This document shows positions 9,400 through 18,080 of a stretch of DNA of 64,000 nt, piece by piece. Each line of letters starts with the position of its first letter. Within the stretch, counting starts at the first letter, position 1. Position numbers and translations under genes: made by a program. The stretch is taken from contig NZ_JACKZY010000001.1 in NCBI RefSeq assembly GCF_020833685.1, forward strand, positions 880,578-944,577, in the 5' to 3' direction. Source of the DNA: Nitratireductor sp. B36. GTDB lineage: Bacteria > Pseudomonadota > Alphaproteobacteria > Rhizobiales > Rhizobiaceae. Below the pieces are notes generated by a model, which did no database searches, was not told the origin of the DNA, and saw nothing but the letters and a program-made list of their open reading frames with translations.

Positions 9400-9414
9400 C
9401 ATACGCGACGTATA
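9400..9414. promoter_or_regulatory. TetR operator copy 1 (CATACG-N3-CGTAT)
   Basis: CATACG CGA CGTATA, one mismatch from the full palindrome, starts 16 bases upstream of the tetR start codon. It is the copy nearest tetR and suits autorepression. Confidence 0.75.
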
Positions 9415-9422
9415 TCAATTGA

Positions 9423-9437
9423 CATACGAGGCGTATG
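9423..9437. promoter_or_regulatory. TetR operator copy 2 (CATACG-N3-CGTATG)
   Basis: Perfect palindrome CATACG AGG CGTATG, starting 23 bases after copy 1 and centrally placed in the divergent promoter region. Confidence 0.8.
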
Positions 9438-9452
9438 CCATTATCTGATCCA

Positions 9453-9467
9453 CATACGCTGCGTATG
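9453..9467. promoter_or_regulatory. TetR operator copy 3 (CATACG-N3-CGTATG)
   Basis: Perfect palindrome CATACG CTG CGTATG, starting 30 bases after copy 2 and ending 36 bases before the MFS start codon. The three sites share both arms and differ in the central three bases, as expected for one dimeric regulator. Confidence 0.8.
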
Positions 9468-9503
9468 TAAAACACCCCTGCTTCTGCATCAAGGATCTTT
9501 CCA

Positions 9504-10721
9504 ATGGCCAACCCCTATCGCCAGATTTTCAAGGCACCGGGCTCCAAAGGCTTCGCCGCAGCCGGTTTCTTCGCCCGATTGCCTATTGCCATGGCCCCCA
9601 TCGGCATTGTCGCCATGCTATCACAAACCCACGGCGAATATTGGCTTGCCGGCGCAGTCTCGGCCACGTTCGCCCTCACCAATGCCTTCGTTGCACCGCA
9701 AATCTCGCGACTCGTGGACCGGCGTGGCCAAAGCGCCATATTGACGCCGTTCACAGCCATCTCCGTGATCGCATTTTTCCTGCTTATTACCGCGGCCAAT
9801 CGTGACTGGCCGCTGTGGACGCTGTTTGCCGCCGCCCTCGCCGCAGCCACCATGCCCAGCATCCCGGCCATGGTGCGATCGAGATGGACCGAGATCTTTC
9901 ACGACCGTCCCGAACTCAACACCGCCTTCGCTTTCGAATCTGTCGCCGACGAACTGGTCTATATCGCCGGCGCGTCGCTTTCGGTGGGATTGAGCGTCTC
10001 GCTCTTTCCTGAAGCCGGCATGCTGGCGAGCACACTCTTTCTCGCATTCGGAACGGCGGCTTTCGTGTTGCAGCGCTCGACAGAACCAGGCATACGCCCG
10101 GCCGAAGACGGTCCGTCACATTCCGCGATCCGCCTGCGCCCGGTGCAAATCGTCACGCTTGCCCTGATCTTTGTCGGCGCCATCTTCGCCACCGCCGAAG
10201 TCAGTTCCGTGGCCATCACCAAGGCTCTTGGCCAGCCCGGTGCCGCCAGTCTTGTCATTGGTGTCTACGCTGTGGGTTCGTTTCTGATCGGAATCGTCAT
10301 TGGCGCCCTCAACCTAAAAATGCCCCTCCAACGTCAGCTCGCCATTGCAGTGGCCGTGATCGCCTTCACCACAATTCCGCTTCTCTTCGCCAACACAGTT
10401 GCCTTGCTCGCTCTGGCTGTCTTTGTCAGCGGCCTCGCCGTCTCGCCCACTTTCATCACGGCATTTGGCGTGATCGAGCGCCGTGTGTCCCCTTCCATGC
10501 TGACAGAGGGCATCACATGGGTCATGACCGGTATCGGGATCGGTATGGCGCTCGGATCGTTTGTCGCCGGCTGGGTGATTGATGCGTTCGGGCCGCAAAA
10601 CGGTTTCTGGGTATCCGTCGCTGCAGGCTTTTCTGCTCTTTTGACGGTGCTGCTTGGTCAGAAGAGCCTTGCCGGAGAGCGCCGCGTGGCAGCCGGCGCA
10701 ACATTCCAGCCGGCGGAGTAG
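9504..10721 (+). CDS. MFS transporter, probable efflux pump
   Basis: 405 residues, almost entirely hydrophobic with about twelve predicted helices. The loop ISRLVDRRGQSAILTPF after helix 2 resembles the MFS motif-A position (D-R-x-G). The end is hydrophilic (GQKSLAGERRVAAGATFQP). The ATG follows AAGGATCTTTCCA. The divergent TetR gene and its operators point to an inducible exporter of a toxic compound or metabolite. Substrate specificity cannot be read. Sugar or metabolite uptake is possible but fits the TetR pairing less well. Confidence 0.9.
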   Translation: MANPYRQIFKAPGSKGFAAAGFFARLPIAMAPIGIVAMLSQTHGEYWLAGAVSATFALTNAFVAPQISRLVDRRGQSAILTPFTAISVIAFFLLITAANRDWPLWTLFAAALAAATMPSIPAMVRSRWTEIFHDRPELNTAFAFESVADELVYIAGASLSVGLSVSLFPEAGMLASTLFLAFGTAAFVLQRSTEPGIRPAEDGPSHSAIRLRPVQIVTLALIFVGAIFATAEVSSVAITKALGQPGAASLVIGVYAVGSFLIGIVIGALNLKMPLQRQLAIAVAVIAFTTIPLLFANTVALLALAVFVSGLAVSPTFITAFGVIERRVSPSMLTEGITWVMTGIGIGMALGSFVAGWVIDAFGPQNGFWVSVAAGFSALLTVLLGQKSLAGERRVAAGATFQPAE

Positions 10722-10739
10722 AGCATCAGGCTTCATCTA

Positions 10740-10769
10740 GAGCCAGGCCGGAGAGGTCGGGCCTGGCTC
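10740..10769. terminator. Hairpin between convergent MFS and ribB genes
   Basis: Perfect ten-base arms (GAGCCAGGCC / GGCCTGGCTC) enclose a ten-base loop in the 55-base gap between two convergent stops. There is no clear T run on either strand, so intrinsic termination is uncertain. Confidence 0.45.
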
Positions 10770-10776
10770 ACAGGGT

Positions 10777-11877
10777 TCAAACAATATCGGTCGAGGCGAT
10801 CTCTATGCCGAAACCCTCAAGCCCGACATAGTGGCGCTCACGCGAGGCCATCAGCTTGATGGAGGAAATACCCAGATCCTTGAGGATCTGTGCGCCAAGT
10901 CCGATTTCGCGCCACTCGCTCTCACGCCGTAAGGCCTCGTCATGGTCCTCGCGGTCGCTTCCCGCCGGACGGCGCCGGTTTTCATGGGCGACACCCACGG
11001 AGCCTTCACGCAGATAAACCAGAACGCCCCGTCCAAGTCCCGCCATGCGGTTCATCGCTTCGCGCAGCCGTTCTTCCTTGCCGAAAACATCGGTTACCAC
11101 GTCCTCGGTGTGGAGCCGGACAGGAATATCCACCCCGTCCCGGATATCGCCAAAGACGATCGCCACATGCTGCATCGCTTCCCAGGGAAGCGTGTAGGCA
11201 TGGGCCTTGGCAGGACCGCTCGGTGTATCGATGTCGAAACTCGCCACGCGCTCCACCAGCGTTTCCTGCCTCTGGCGATAGGCGATGAGATCGGCAACCG
11301 ACACCTGCATCAGCCCGTGCTGTTCGGCAAAAGCCGAAACCTGCGGTCCACGCATCACCGTGCCGTCATCATTCACCAGCTCGCAGATGACCCCGATGGG
11401 CGGCAGCCCGGCAAGCTTGCAAAGATCGACGGCCGCTTCCGTATGGCCCGAGCGCATCAGCACACCGCCCTCACGTGCGACCAGCGGGAAGATGTGTCCG
11501 GGGCGCACGAAATCGGCAGGGCCCACATTGGGGTTTGCCAGATTGCGGACGGTCAGTGTGCGGTCTTCGGCCGAAATGCCGGTCGTGGTGCCATGTTTGA
11601 AATCGACGCTGACAGTGAACGCCGTCGCGTGCGGCGCATCGTTCTCGGCCACCATGGGTGCAAGGTTCAACCGCTTCGCCTCGCCATGGGGCATGGGGGC
11701 GCAGACGATGCCCGACGTGTGGCGCACGATGAACGCCATCTTTTCGGGCGTGCAGTGCACGGCAGCAACGATGATGTCGCCCTCGTTCTCACGACCGTCA
11801 TCATCCATGACGACAACCATCTCGCCCTTTTCAAAGGCACGAAGGGCTTCGACGACCTTCTTCTGATCATAGGGCAT
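10777..11877 (-). CDS. ribB: 3,4-dihydroxy-2-butanone-4-phosphate synthase with degenerate GTP cyclohydrolase II-like domain (RibBX type)
   Basis: 366 residues from the ATG at 11877. The first 200 residues form a full RibB domain (MDDDGRENEGDIIVAA, then RSGHTEAAVDLCKLAG), which converts ribulose 5-phosphate to the four-carbon unit of riboflavin. The remainder follows the RibA fold (VRLHTEDVVTDVFG, GLGAQILKDLGI), but the three zinc cysteines that RibA needs after SxCLTGD are absent: the segment reads TEDVVTDVFGKEERLREAMN. GTP cyclohydrolase activity is therefore unlikely and the host should have a separate RibA. This matches the proteobacterial RibBX variant. It lies 12 bases after aroC, with no FMN riboswitch. 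Confidence 0.93.
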   Translation of the reverse strand: MPYDQKKVVEALRAFEKGEMVVVMDDDGRENEGDIIVAAVHCTPEKMAFIVRHTSGIVCAPMPHGEAKRLNLAPMVAENDAPHATAFTVSVDFKHGTTTGISAEDRTLTVRNLANPNVGPADFVRPGHIFPLVAREGGVLMRSGHTEAAVDLCKLAGLPPIGVICELVNDDGTVMRGPQVSAFAEQHGLMQVSVADLIAYRQRQETLVERVASFDIDTPSGPAKAHAYTLPWEAMQHVAIVFGDIRDGVDIPVRLHTEDVVTDVFGKEERLREAMNRMAGLGRGVLVYLREGSVGVAHENRRRPAGSDREDHDEALRRESEWREIGLGAQILKDLGISSIKLMASRERHYVGLEGFGIEIASTDIV

Positions 11878-11889
11878 CAGCAAACTCCG

Positions 11890-12990
11890 TCAGATGCGGC
11901 CGGTCTGGCCGCGGTGGCGCAGATAGTGATCGGCGATTGCGCAGGCAACCATCGCTTCGGCAATCGGCACGGCGCGAATGCCCACACACGGGTCGTGCCT
12001 GCCCTTGGTCAGGACGTCGACCTCATTGCCATCCTTGTCGATGCTCTGGCGCGGCGTCAGGATCGACGAGGTCGGCTTCACCGCAAAGCGCGCGACAATC
12101 GGCTCACCAGTTGAGATGCCGCCCAGAATGCCGCCGGCATTGTTGCTCAGGAAACGCGGGGTTCCGTCATTGCCCATGCGCATCTCGTCAGCGTTCTCCT
12201 CGCCGGTAATGCGGGCCGCCTCAAAACCATTGCCGATCTCCACGCCCTTCACAGCATTGATCGACATGAGATTCGCGCAGATATCCTGATCAAGTTTGGC
12301 ATAGACCGGCGCACCGAGCCCCGCCGGCACACCTTCCGCCACCACCTCAATGACCGCCCCCACTGAGGAGCCTGCCTTGCGAATGCCATCGAGATATTCC
12401 GTAAAGACCGGGACGGATTTCGGATCCGGCGTGAAGAACGGGTTTTCCGCGTCACCTATGAAATCCCAGCTCCAGTTCGCCCGGTCGATTTCCTTCTCGC
12501 CCATGGCGACCAGAGCGGCACGCACGGTCATGCCCGGCACCACCTTGCGGGCAAGCGCGCCGGCAGCAACCCGCGTTGCCGTCTCGCGTGCAGAAGAGCG
12601 CCCGCCGCCGCGATAATCCCGCAGGCCATATTTGGTCTCATAGGTGTAATCGGCATGTCCCGGCCGAAAACGCTTTGCGATCTCGCCATAGTCCTTCGAG
12701 CGCTGATCCACATTCTCGATCATCATGGAGACCGGAGTTCCGGTAGTGATCAGCGTTTCGCCATCCTCGTCCGGCAGCACGCCTGACAGGATCTTCACTT
12801 CGTCCGGTTCGCGCCGCTGTGTGACGAAGCGCGACTGGCCTGGCCGTCTTCTGTCCAGTTCGGCCTGTATCTCTGCAGGCGTGAAACGAATGCCGGGCGG
12901 GCACCCGTCGACCACACAGCCGATAGCCGGTCCATGGCTCTCGCCCCAGGTGGTGACACGAAACAGATGACCGAAGGTATTGTGAGACAT
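11890..12990 (-). CDS. aroC: Chorismate synthase
   Basis: 366 residues, standard length. It converts 5-enolpyruvylshikimate 3-phosphate to chorismate using reduced FMN, the last shared step of aromatic synthesis. Motifs are [18 protein letters not shown] at residues 16-33, the FMN-region [17 protein letters not shown] at about 129-145, and [15 protein letters not shown] near the end. The ATG at 12990 begins [16 protein letters not shown], the expected start. It is followed by ribB in the same direction, and the use of FMN by AroC offers a loose logic for the pairing. Confidence 0.97.
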   Translation of the reverse strand: MSHNTFGHLFRVTTWGESHGPAIGCVVDGCPPGIRFTPAEIQAELDRRRPGQSRFVTQRREPDEVKILSGVLPDEDGETLITTGTPVSMMIENVDQRSKDYGEIAKRFRPGHADYTYETKYGLRDYRGGGRSSARETATRVAAGALARKVVPGMTVRAALVAMGEKEIDRANWSWDFIGDAENPFFTPDPKSVPVFTEYLDGIRKAGSSVGAVIEVVAEGVPAGLGAPVYAKLDQDICANLMSINAVKGVEIGNGFEAARITGEENADEMRMGNDGTPRFLSNNAGGILGGISTGEPIVARFAVKPTSSILTPRQSIDKDGNEVDVLTKGRHDPCVGIRAVPIAEAMVACAIADHYLRHRGQTGRI

Positions 12991-13190
12991 GAATGCAGGC
13001 TTTCACAGATCAGACAGCGCGGCCGTGATGCAGTTTTCCCGGCCGGTCGCTCCGCTTCTATTGGCCTTTGCGAATGTGGTCAAACCGGATTGCCACATGC
13101 GCAAGTTTTGACACATTTAGGTGGTTTAAGAAATGGATCGAATCTGCGCCACACGATCTGGATAACCAGTCGAAATCCGAGAGGTATGGA

Positions 13191-13439
13191 ATGCGCATTC
13201 TCGCCGCCGTCACGGGCTTACTTATGTTCGCTTCCTCCGCCTTCGCCCTGGACACCGAGGGTAAGGTCGCCAATGTGGATCCGGAAAATCTGACCATCAC
13301 GCTCGACAACGGGCAGACCTACAAACTGCCGTCCGAAATGGACATCTCCGCCATCGAACCGGGGATGAGCGTGATCGTGGCCTATCGGGAAGTTGACAAT
13401 GGCGTCAAGCAGATCACAGACATGCTCCTGCCGGATTAG
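13191..13439 (+). CDS. Small secreted DUF1344-type protein
   Basis: 82 residues with a clear signal peptide (MRILAAVTGLLMFASSAFA, cleavage near residue 19). The mature part has the repeated beta pattern TEGKVANVDPENLTITLDNG and YKLPSEMDISAIEPGMSV seen in DUF1344 proteins of rhizobia. The ATG at 13191 follows GAGAGGTATGGA. A consensus-like TTGACA lies at 13108-13113. The function of DUF1344 is unknown. The gene ends three bases before the convergent phosphatase. Confidence 0.85.
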   Translation: MRILAAVTGLLMFASSAFALDTEGKVANVDPENLTITLDNGQTYKLPSEMDISAIEPGMSVIVAYREVDNGVKQITDMLLPD

Positions 13440-13442
13440 GGG

Positions 13443-14033
13443 CTAAAGCCACTCCGCCGTACCGTTTTCAAATCGGAGAATTCTATCCTGAGGGATGGCA
13501 AGCGCCGCCGCCTCATCGCTGGAGGCGTGTCCCGTCAGGTAAAGAAGCGACCGGATAACCCCGCCATGCGTCACGCACACCGTAGGGGTATTCACCTCGT
13601 CCAGCCAAGGCTTCACCCGTTCAGCCAGCGTCTCATAGCTTTCAGCAGCATCACCGGGCGGCACGAAACCCCACTTGTCTTCTGACCGGCCACTGGTGCA
13701 TCCCGGATTGGCCGCTTCCAGCTCGGCGTAGGTAAATCCCTGCCAATCTCCGAAATTCAGCTCCATCAGGCGTGGATCGGTGCGATAGCCTTCCCGCGGC
13801 AGGCCGAGCCCTGCACGCACGCGCTCCATGGTCTCGCGGGTGCGTCGCAATGGACTCGCCACAAAATCGAAGCCGTCAGCATCGTGGTTCAGAAGATCGG
13901 CAAGGCGAATACCATTGCGGTCAGCCTGAACCTGGCCAACCGCATTGATGTCCGTATCGGCCTGACCCTGGAGGCGCTCTTCGGCGTTCCATTCGGTCTG
14001 ACCATGGCGAATGACATACAATAATGGAAGCAC
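13443..14033 (-). CDS. Histidine phosphatase family protein
   Basis: 196 residues with the phosphoglycerate-mutase-like signature IRHGQTEWNAEERLQG at residues 8-23; His10 would be the phospho-acceptor. The second catalytic His is in CVTHGGVIRSLL near residue 155. Another family motif is ELNFGDWQGFTY. The start is GTG at 14033, supported by GAAGG six bases upstream and an in-frame stop just before. The substrate (phosphosugar, phosphoprotein or cofactor) is not determined. It follows fabI by 15 bases and is probably co-transcribed. Confidence 0.9.
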   Translation of the reverse strand: MLPLLYVIRHGQTEWNAEERLQGQADTDINAVGQVQADRNGIRLADLLNHDADGFDFVASPLRRTRETMERVRAGLGLPREGYRTDPRLMELNFGDWQGFTYAELEAANPGCTSGRSEDKWGFVPPGDAAESYETLAERVKPWLDEVNTPTVCVTHGGVIRSLLYLTGHASSDEAAALAIPQDRILRFENGTAEWL

Positions 14034-14048
14034 GACGCGCCTTCGTAG

Positions 14049-14867
14049 CTACTCCGTCACCACAGAGATGTCCGGAGCGTCGACCGCTTTCATGCCGACA
14101 ACATGATAGCCGGAGTCGACATGCAACACCTCGCCGGTCACGCCGCGCGAGAGATGGGAAAGCATGTAAAGCGCCGAATCGCCCACTTCGTCAGTGGTGA
14201 CCACACGTTTCAGCGGCGAGTTGTACTCGTTCCAGCGTAGGATGTAGCGGAAGTCTCCGATGCCGGAGGCGGCCAGTGTCTTGATGGGCCCCGCCGAAAT
14301 GGCGTTGACGCGGATGTTGCTGCCGCCCAGGTCAACCGCCAGATAACGCACACTCGCCTCGAGCGCCGCCTTTGCGACGCCCATGACATTGTAATGCGGC
14401 ATCACCTTCTCGGCGCCGTAATAGGTCAGCGTGAGGATCGACCCACCATCGCTCATCAGCGGCTCGGCGCGTTTGGCAAGCGCTGTCAGTGAGTAAACCG
14501 AGATATCCATGCTGCGGAGGAAGTTGTCACGGCTCGTATCGACATAACGGCCGGTCAGTTCGTCCTTGTCGGAGAAGGCGACAGCGTGGACCAGAAAGTC
14601 GATCTTTCCCCACTCCTTCTCGAGCTTTGCGAAGACCGCATCGACGCTGTCCATGTCCGTAACATCGCAATGCCCCGCGACAATCGCGCCGAGTTCCGTA
14701 GCCAGTGGCTCCACCCGCTTCTTCAGCGCGTCCCCCTGATAGGTCAGGGCCAGTTCTGCACCGGCATTGGCACATGCTTTCGCAATGCCCCAAGCGATCG
14801 AGCGGTTGTTGGCGACCCCCAGAATGAGCCCGCGCTTTCCGGCCATCAGGCAATTGCCATTTGTCAT
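14049..14867 (-). CDS. fabI: Enoyl-[acyl-carrier-protein] reductase (NADH)
   Basis: 272 residues from the ATG at 14867, preceded by GGAGAA. An SDR fold with GVANNRSIAWGIA for NADH binding and the FabI-type catalytic Tyr-x6-Lys in YNVMGVAKAALE separates it from ordinary FabG (Tyr-x3-Lys). LTYYGAEKVMPHYN and SAGPIKTLAASGI are strongly conserved FabI segments. It performs the last reduction of each fatty-acid elongation cycle and is the triclosan target. FabI paralogues are common in rhizobia, so this may be one of two. Confidence 0.95.
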   Translation of the reverse strand: MTNGNCLMAGKRGLILGVANNRSIAWGIAKACANAGAELALTYQGDALKKRVEPLATELGAIVAGHCDVTDMDSVDAVFAKLEKEWGKIDFLVHAVAFSDKDELTGRYVDTSRDNFLRSMDISVYSLTALAKRAEPLMSDGGSILTLTYYGAEKVMPHYNVMGVAKAALEASVRYLAVDLGGSNIRVNAISAGPIKTLAASGIGDFRYILRWNEYNSPLKRVVTTDEVGDSALYMLSHLSRGVTGEVLHVDSGYHVVGMKAVDAPDISVVTE

Positions 14868-15021
14868 GGAATGGTTCTCCGAATCCAATTGCCGAAGCGT
14901 CTTGCTTTCACCTGAAGGCGCGGCGCTTCTTCATCCTGTGTACTGCATCTGCGCCGCTGGCGATTCTCCAGCGGCACAATGCGATAAGCCGGCAGCCCTA
15001 TCGCACAGCCGGGCCACGGCA

Positions 15022-15975
15022 TCAAGCGGATTGGCGGAACAAAGCCTCCAGAGCAGGGTCTCCACCCTCCGGAAGCACGATCTGGATGTGGGCATAAAGG
15101 TCGCCATTGCCCTCGGTCTTTCGCGGCAGCCCCCGGCCTTTCAGGCGCATCGTCTTGCCGGAGCTGGTCCAGGCCGGGATCGTCAGCGCCAGCTTTCCGG
15201 TCGGGGTTTCGACCGGGACCTTGGCCCCTAGAACCGCATCGCGCAGACTGACCGGCAAGTCCACATGGAGATCACGTCCTTCGACCCGATAGCGCGGGTG
15301 TGCCTTGAAACGCAGTTTGACCAGCGCGTCACCCCGCTCGCCGAACGGCGTCTCCTCACCCTGCCCCTTGAGACGGATTGTCTGGCCGTCCTCCACATAA
15401 CGGGGCAGTTTCACTGCAATGCGCCGACCACCGGGAAAGATTGCCGTCACCTTCTGCGCCTTCGCCACATCCTCGATGTCCACATCAAGCGTGGCGTTCA
15501 GATCACCCATGCCACTGGGGCGGCCGCCGCCGGCATTCCCGGATCCGGCACGACGCCCACGTCCGCCTCCTGCCTGCGAAAAGGCATCACCAAAAATCTG
15601 GCTGAAAATGTCCGCGCCGCCGAAACCCGCGCCATCGGGACCACCGCTCCTGAACTCGAAATGCTGCGCTCCCGGTCCGCCACGGGCAGACCGGCGAAAT
15701 CCTGCAAACGGGTCACCGCCTGCTCCGGCACCTTCAAAACCAGCAAAGCGGGGCTTGCCCTCGGCATCGATCTCGCCACGATCGAAAGCACGGCGCTGCT
15801 TCTCGTCGCCGAGGATCTCATAGGCCTGGCCGATTTCGGCAAAGCGTTCCTTGGCCTTGGGATCATCCGGTTTCTGGTCCGGGTGATATTGCTTTGCCAG
15901 CTTCCTGTAAGCCGATTTTATATCCTTGGACGAGGCGTTCTTGGCCACGCCCAAAACGTCATATGGATTGCGCAT
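15022..15975 (-). CDS. J-domain co-chaperone, DnaJ/CbpA type
   Basis: 317 residues from the ATG at 15975. An N-terminal J domain (residues 1-65) includes the HPD triad in YHPDQKPDDPKA. A glycine-rich linker follows, then the C-terminal substrate domain (LDVDIEDVAKAQ, VETPTGKLALTIPAWTSSGK). There is no cysteine zinc finger, so it is CbpA-like rather than canonical DnaJ. It would stimulate DnaK and present client proteins. It lies 154 bases upstream of fabI on the same strand; linkage is uncertain. Confidence 0.93.
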   Translation of the reverse strand: MRNPYDVLGVAKNASSKDIKSAYRKLAKQYHPDQKPDDPKAKERFAEIGQAYEILGDEKQRRAFDRGEIDAEGKPRFAGFEGAGAGGDPFAGFRRSARGGPGAQHFEFRSGGPDGAGFGGADIFSQIFGDAFSQAGGGRGRRAGSGNAGGGRPSGMGDLNATLDVDIEDVAKAQKVTAIFPGGRRIAVKLPRYVEDGQTIRLKGQGEETPFGERGDALVKLRFKAHPRYRVEGRDLHVDLPVSLRDAVLGAKVPVETPTGKLALTIPAWTSSGKTMRLKGRGLPRKTEGNGDLYAHIQIVLPEGGDPALEALFRQSA

Positions 15976-16094
15976 GTGCAACTCTGTTTCTGGTCGTTCC
16001 CCATTATAGGGCAAAACGCTCGTGAATTCGGGATGTTGTTCACTATATGCGTTCGGTTAGGAAGAAATTCCAGACCTTGGACCGGTTTCGTTCG

Positions 16095-16514
16095 TCAAAC
16101 CGCCTCGAAAGTCTGAATCTGCCACCCGAATTCCGGGCTTGGGCAAGCCGTGCCGCGATAAAGGCTGATCCCGTCAAAACTTTCGCGCGTGGTCACGAAG
16201 CGCCGGCACGTTCCGTCATCATATATATGCGAGATTACGCCGCGAACGCCGTTTTCCTCATCCGCCCACGAGAGCGGCAATGCACCATCCAGCCCCTCTC
16301 CCATCTGCGAAACCATTGCGTGAAGCATCGCGGCCGTTCCGGCTGGCAGCGTCGGGGAGTGGGAGGGCTCCGCGGCAGGGGTAACCGAACCGGTTACCGC
16401 AGAAGCGTCGATACCCGACTGATCGAGATCGAGTGCAGAGACACTGCAGCCCGCAAGCAGGGTTGCGGTCATGGGGAGGAAAAGGCGCCCAAAAAGACGC
16501 AGCCCCAAGGCCAT
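16095..16514 (-). CDS. Putative lipoprotein, RT0821/Lpp0805-like surface protein
   Basis: 139 residues from the ATG at 16514. The N-terminus [20 protein letters not shown] is followed by AGCS, a lipobox with Cys near residue 23, so export and lipidation are likely. The C-terminal part has [20 protein letters not shown] and [16 protein letters not shown], resembling the small surface-antigen-like domain widespread in Alphaproteobacteria. The function is unknown. It is divergent from pdxH with 73 bases between starts. An alternative start further upstream would run into the pdxH promoter and is less likely. Confidence 0.75.
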   Translation of the reverse strand: MALGLRLFGRLFLPMTATLLAGCSVSALDLDQSGIDASAVTGSVTPAAEPSHSPTLPAGTAAMLHAMVSQMGEGLDGALPLSWADEENGVRGVISHIYDDGTCRRFVTTRESFDGISLYRGTACPSPEFGWQIQTFEAV

Positions 16515-16587
16515 ACCCCGAACTGGCGCTTGCGTTGCCCCCGACAATCGGCATTCTCCCCGTAGAATAAGCGAACAGGCAGCCAGT

Positions 16588-17205
16588 ATGATTGACGAGA
16601 CGTTAAAATCCGGTGACTTCACGGAGCGCGACGAGCCCTTCCGGCTCTTTGCCGAATGGCTTCACGACGCCACCCAATCAGAGCCCAACGATCCCAATGC
16701 GCTGGCTCTCGCCACCGTCGATCCCGATGGAATGCCCAATGTGCGCATGGTGCTTCTGAAGGGCTTCGATGAGCGCGGCTTTGTGTTCTACACGAATTTC
16801 GAGAGCGCCAAGGGTGGCGAGATCCTGAGCGCGAAAAAAGCAGCCATGTGCTTTCACTGGAAGAGCTTGCGCCGACAGGTGCGCATTCGCGGGCCGGTTG
16901 AAGTGGTGAGCGACGAAGAGGCCGACGAATATTATGCCTCGCGCCCGCGCGGCAGCCGTATCGGCGCCTGGGCCTCAAAACAGTCGCGACCGCTTGAAAG
17001 CCGGTTCGCGCTTGAAAAAGCGGTTGCCGAATATACCGCGAAGTTTGCGGTCGGCACGATCCCGCGCCCGTCGCACTGGTCGGGCTTCCGCATCGTTCCG
17101 CAGACCATCGAGTTCTGGCACGACCGACCCTTCCGCCTGCACGACCGCGTGGTCTTTATCCGCAACAAGAAGGGCGACTGGCAGACCGAGCGGCTTTATC
17201 CGTAA
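16588..17205 (+). CDS. pdxH: Pyridoxamine/pyridoxine 5'-phosphate oxidase
   Basis: 205 residues, typical for PdxH. It oxidises pyridoxine or pyridoxamine 5'-phosphate to PLP using FMN and oxygen. Visible family segments are [20 protein letters not shown], the FMN-binding [26 protein letters not shown], and the C-terminal ending WQTERLYP. The ATG at 16588 starts [18 protein letters not shown], matching rhizobial homologues. It is monocistronic as far as can be seen, followed by a palindromic repeat element. Confidence 0.97.
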   Translation: MIDETLKSGDFTERDEPFRLFAEWLHDATQSEPNDPNALALATVDPDGMPNVRMVLLKGFDERGFVFYTNFESAKGGEILSAKKAAMCFHWKSLRRQVRIRGPVEVVSDEEADEYYASRPRGSRIGAWASKQSRPLESRFALEKAVAEYTAKFAVGTIPRPSHWSGFRIVPQTIEFWHDRPFRLHDRVVFIRNKKGDWQTERLYP

Positions 17206-17229
17206 GACAACCGCCCTCGATCACAGCCT

Positions 17230-17277
17230 CCTTCTCCCCGCGAGCGGGGAGAAGGTCCCGGCAGGGGGATGAGAGGC
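17230..17277. repeat. Palindromic intergenic repeat (RIME-like), isolated copy
   Basis: CCTTCTCCCCGCGAGCGGGG opens a perfect hairpin (CCTTCTCCCCGC / GCGGGGAGAAGG), followed by GGCAGGGGGATGAGAGG. Three closely related copies occur at 55281-55697. The pattern is that of the rhizobial intergenic mosaic elements. It sits between convergent pdxH and an enoyl-CoA hydratase-family gene and could stop transcription from both. Confidence 0.8.
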
Positions 17278-17323
17278 AGGGGTTGCAACACTGATCGAGG
17301 CGTCCAACGCCCCGCGCCCCACC

Positions 17324-18070
17324 CTATTTGCGGCTCATGAATGCCATGAAGGCGGCCCGCGCTTCATCCGATTTCAGACGCGCACGGAAATGCTCGCCCT
17401 CTTCCCTGATGCGCGCGACGACATCGTCGCGCGGCCCGCGCAACAGGTTCCGGGCGATGCGCAAAGCCTCGGGCGGTTTTGCGGCAAGTGCTTCCGCCGC
17501 CTTGAAGACCGCACTCTCCAGCTCGCCCTCACTCACCACGCGGTGGATCAGCCCTGCCGCCTGCGCCTCTTCCGCCGGCAGTCCTTCGGCCATCGCCAAC
17601 ATGGCAAAGGCGCGCTGATGGCCCATAATCGCAGGTCCAAGCAGGCTCGACCCCGCCTCCGGCACGAGGCCCAGATCCACAAACGGCGTGGAAAACACCG
17701 TTTTCGGCGTGGCGAAGGTCAGATCGCAATGCATGTGGATCGTCGTGCCGATCCCCACCGCAATCCCGTCCACACCCGAGACCAGCGGTTTTCCCGCCCC
17801 TGCCAGCGCCAGAAGAAAATTATAAACCTCCTCGCCGCCTTCGCCGCCGGCGGCCACAGCCATGAAATCGGCAAGGTCGTTGCCCGCCGAAAACGCGCCT
17901 GGCTGGCCCAGAAGCACGTGGCAGCGCACTGTCTCATCCGCGTCACCCGCCTTCAGCGCTTCAGCCATTGCCGCATACATGGCGCGCGTGATGGCATTCT
18001 TCTTCTCCGGGCGATTGAGACGGATGACCTGCACCGCACCGCGCCGCTCTATGAGAACATGCTCGCTCAT
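17324..18070 (-). CDS. Enoyl-CoA hydratase/isomerase-family protein, isomerase-like active site
   Basis: 248 residues from the ATG at 18070, after GGAGA. It has the crotonase fold with the oxyanion-hole segment GAFSAGNDLADFM and the GVDGIAVGIGTTIHMHCDL region. The active-site stretch TPFVDLGLVPEAGSSLLG lacks the first hydratase glutamate but keeps a Glu in VPEAGSS, as in delta3-delta2-enoyl-CoA isomerases. Double-bond isomerisation is therefore more likely than hydration. It follows the acyl-CoA dehydrogenase gene by ten bases, so both probably act in beta-oxidation of an unsaturated or branched acyl-CoA. Confidence 0.88.
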   Translation of the reverse strand: MSEHVLIERRGAVQVIRLNRPEKKNAITRAMYAAMAEALKAGDADETVRCHVLLGQPGAFSAGNDLADFMAVAAGGEGGEEVYNFLLALAGAGKPLVSGVDGIAVGIGTTIHMHCDLTFATPKTVFSTPFVDLGLVPEAGSSLLGPAIMGHQRAFAMLAMAEGLPAEEAQAAGLIHRVVSEGELESAVFKAAEALAAKPPEALRIARNLLRGPRDDVVARIREEGEHFRARLKSDEARAAFMAFMSRK

Positions 18071-18080
18071 GATCGTCTCC

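Noticed and set aside
11877-11890. FMN riboswitch before ribB
   Set aside because: Only 12 bases separate aroC and ribB, leaving no room for a riboswitch. ribB is read from the aroC transcript.
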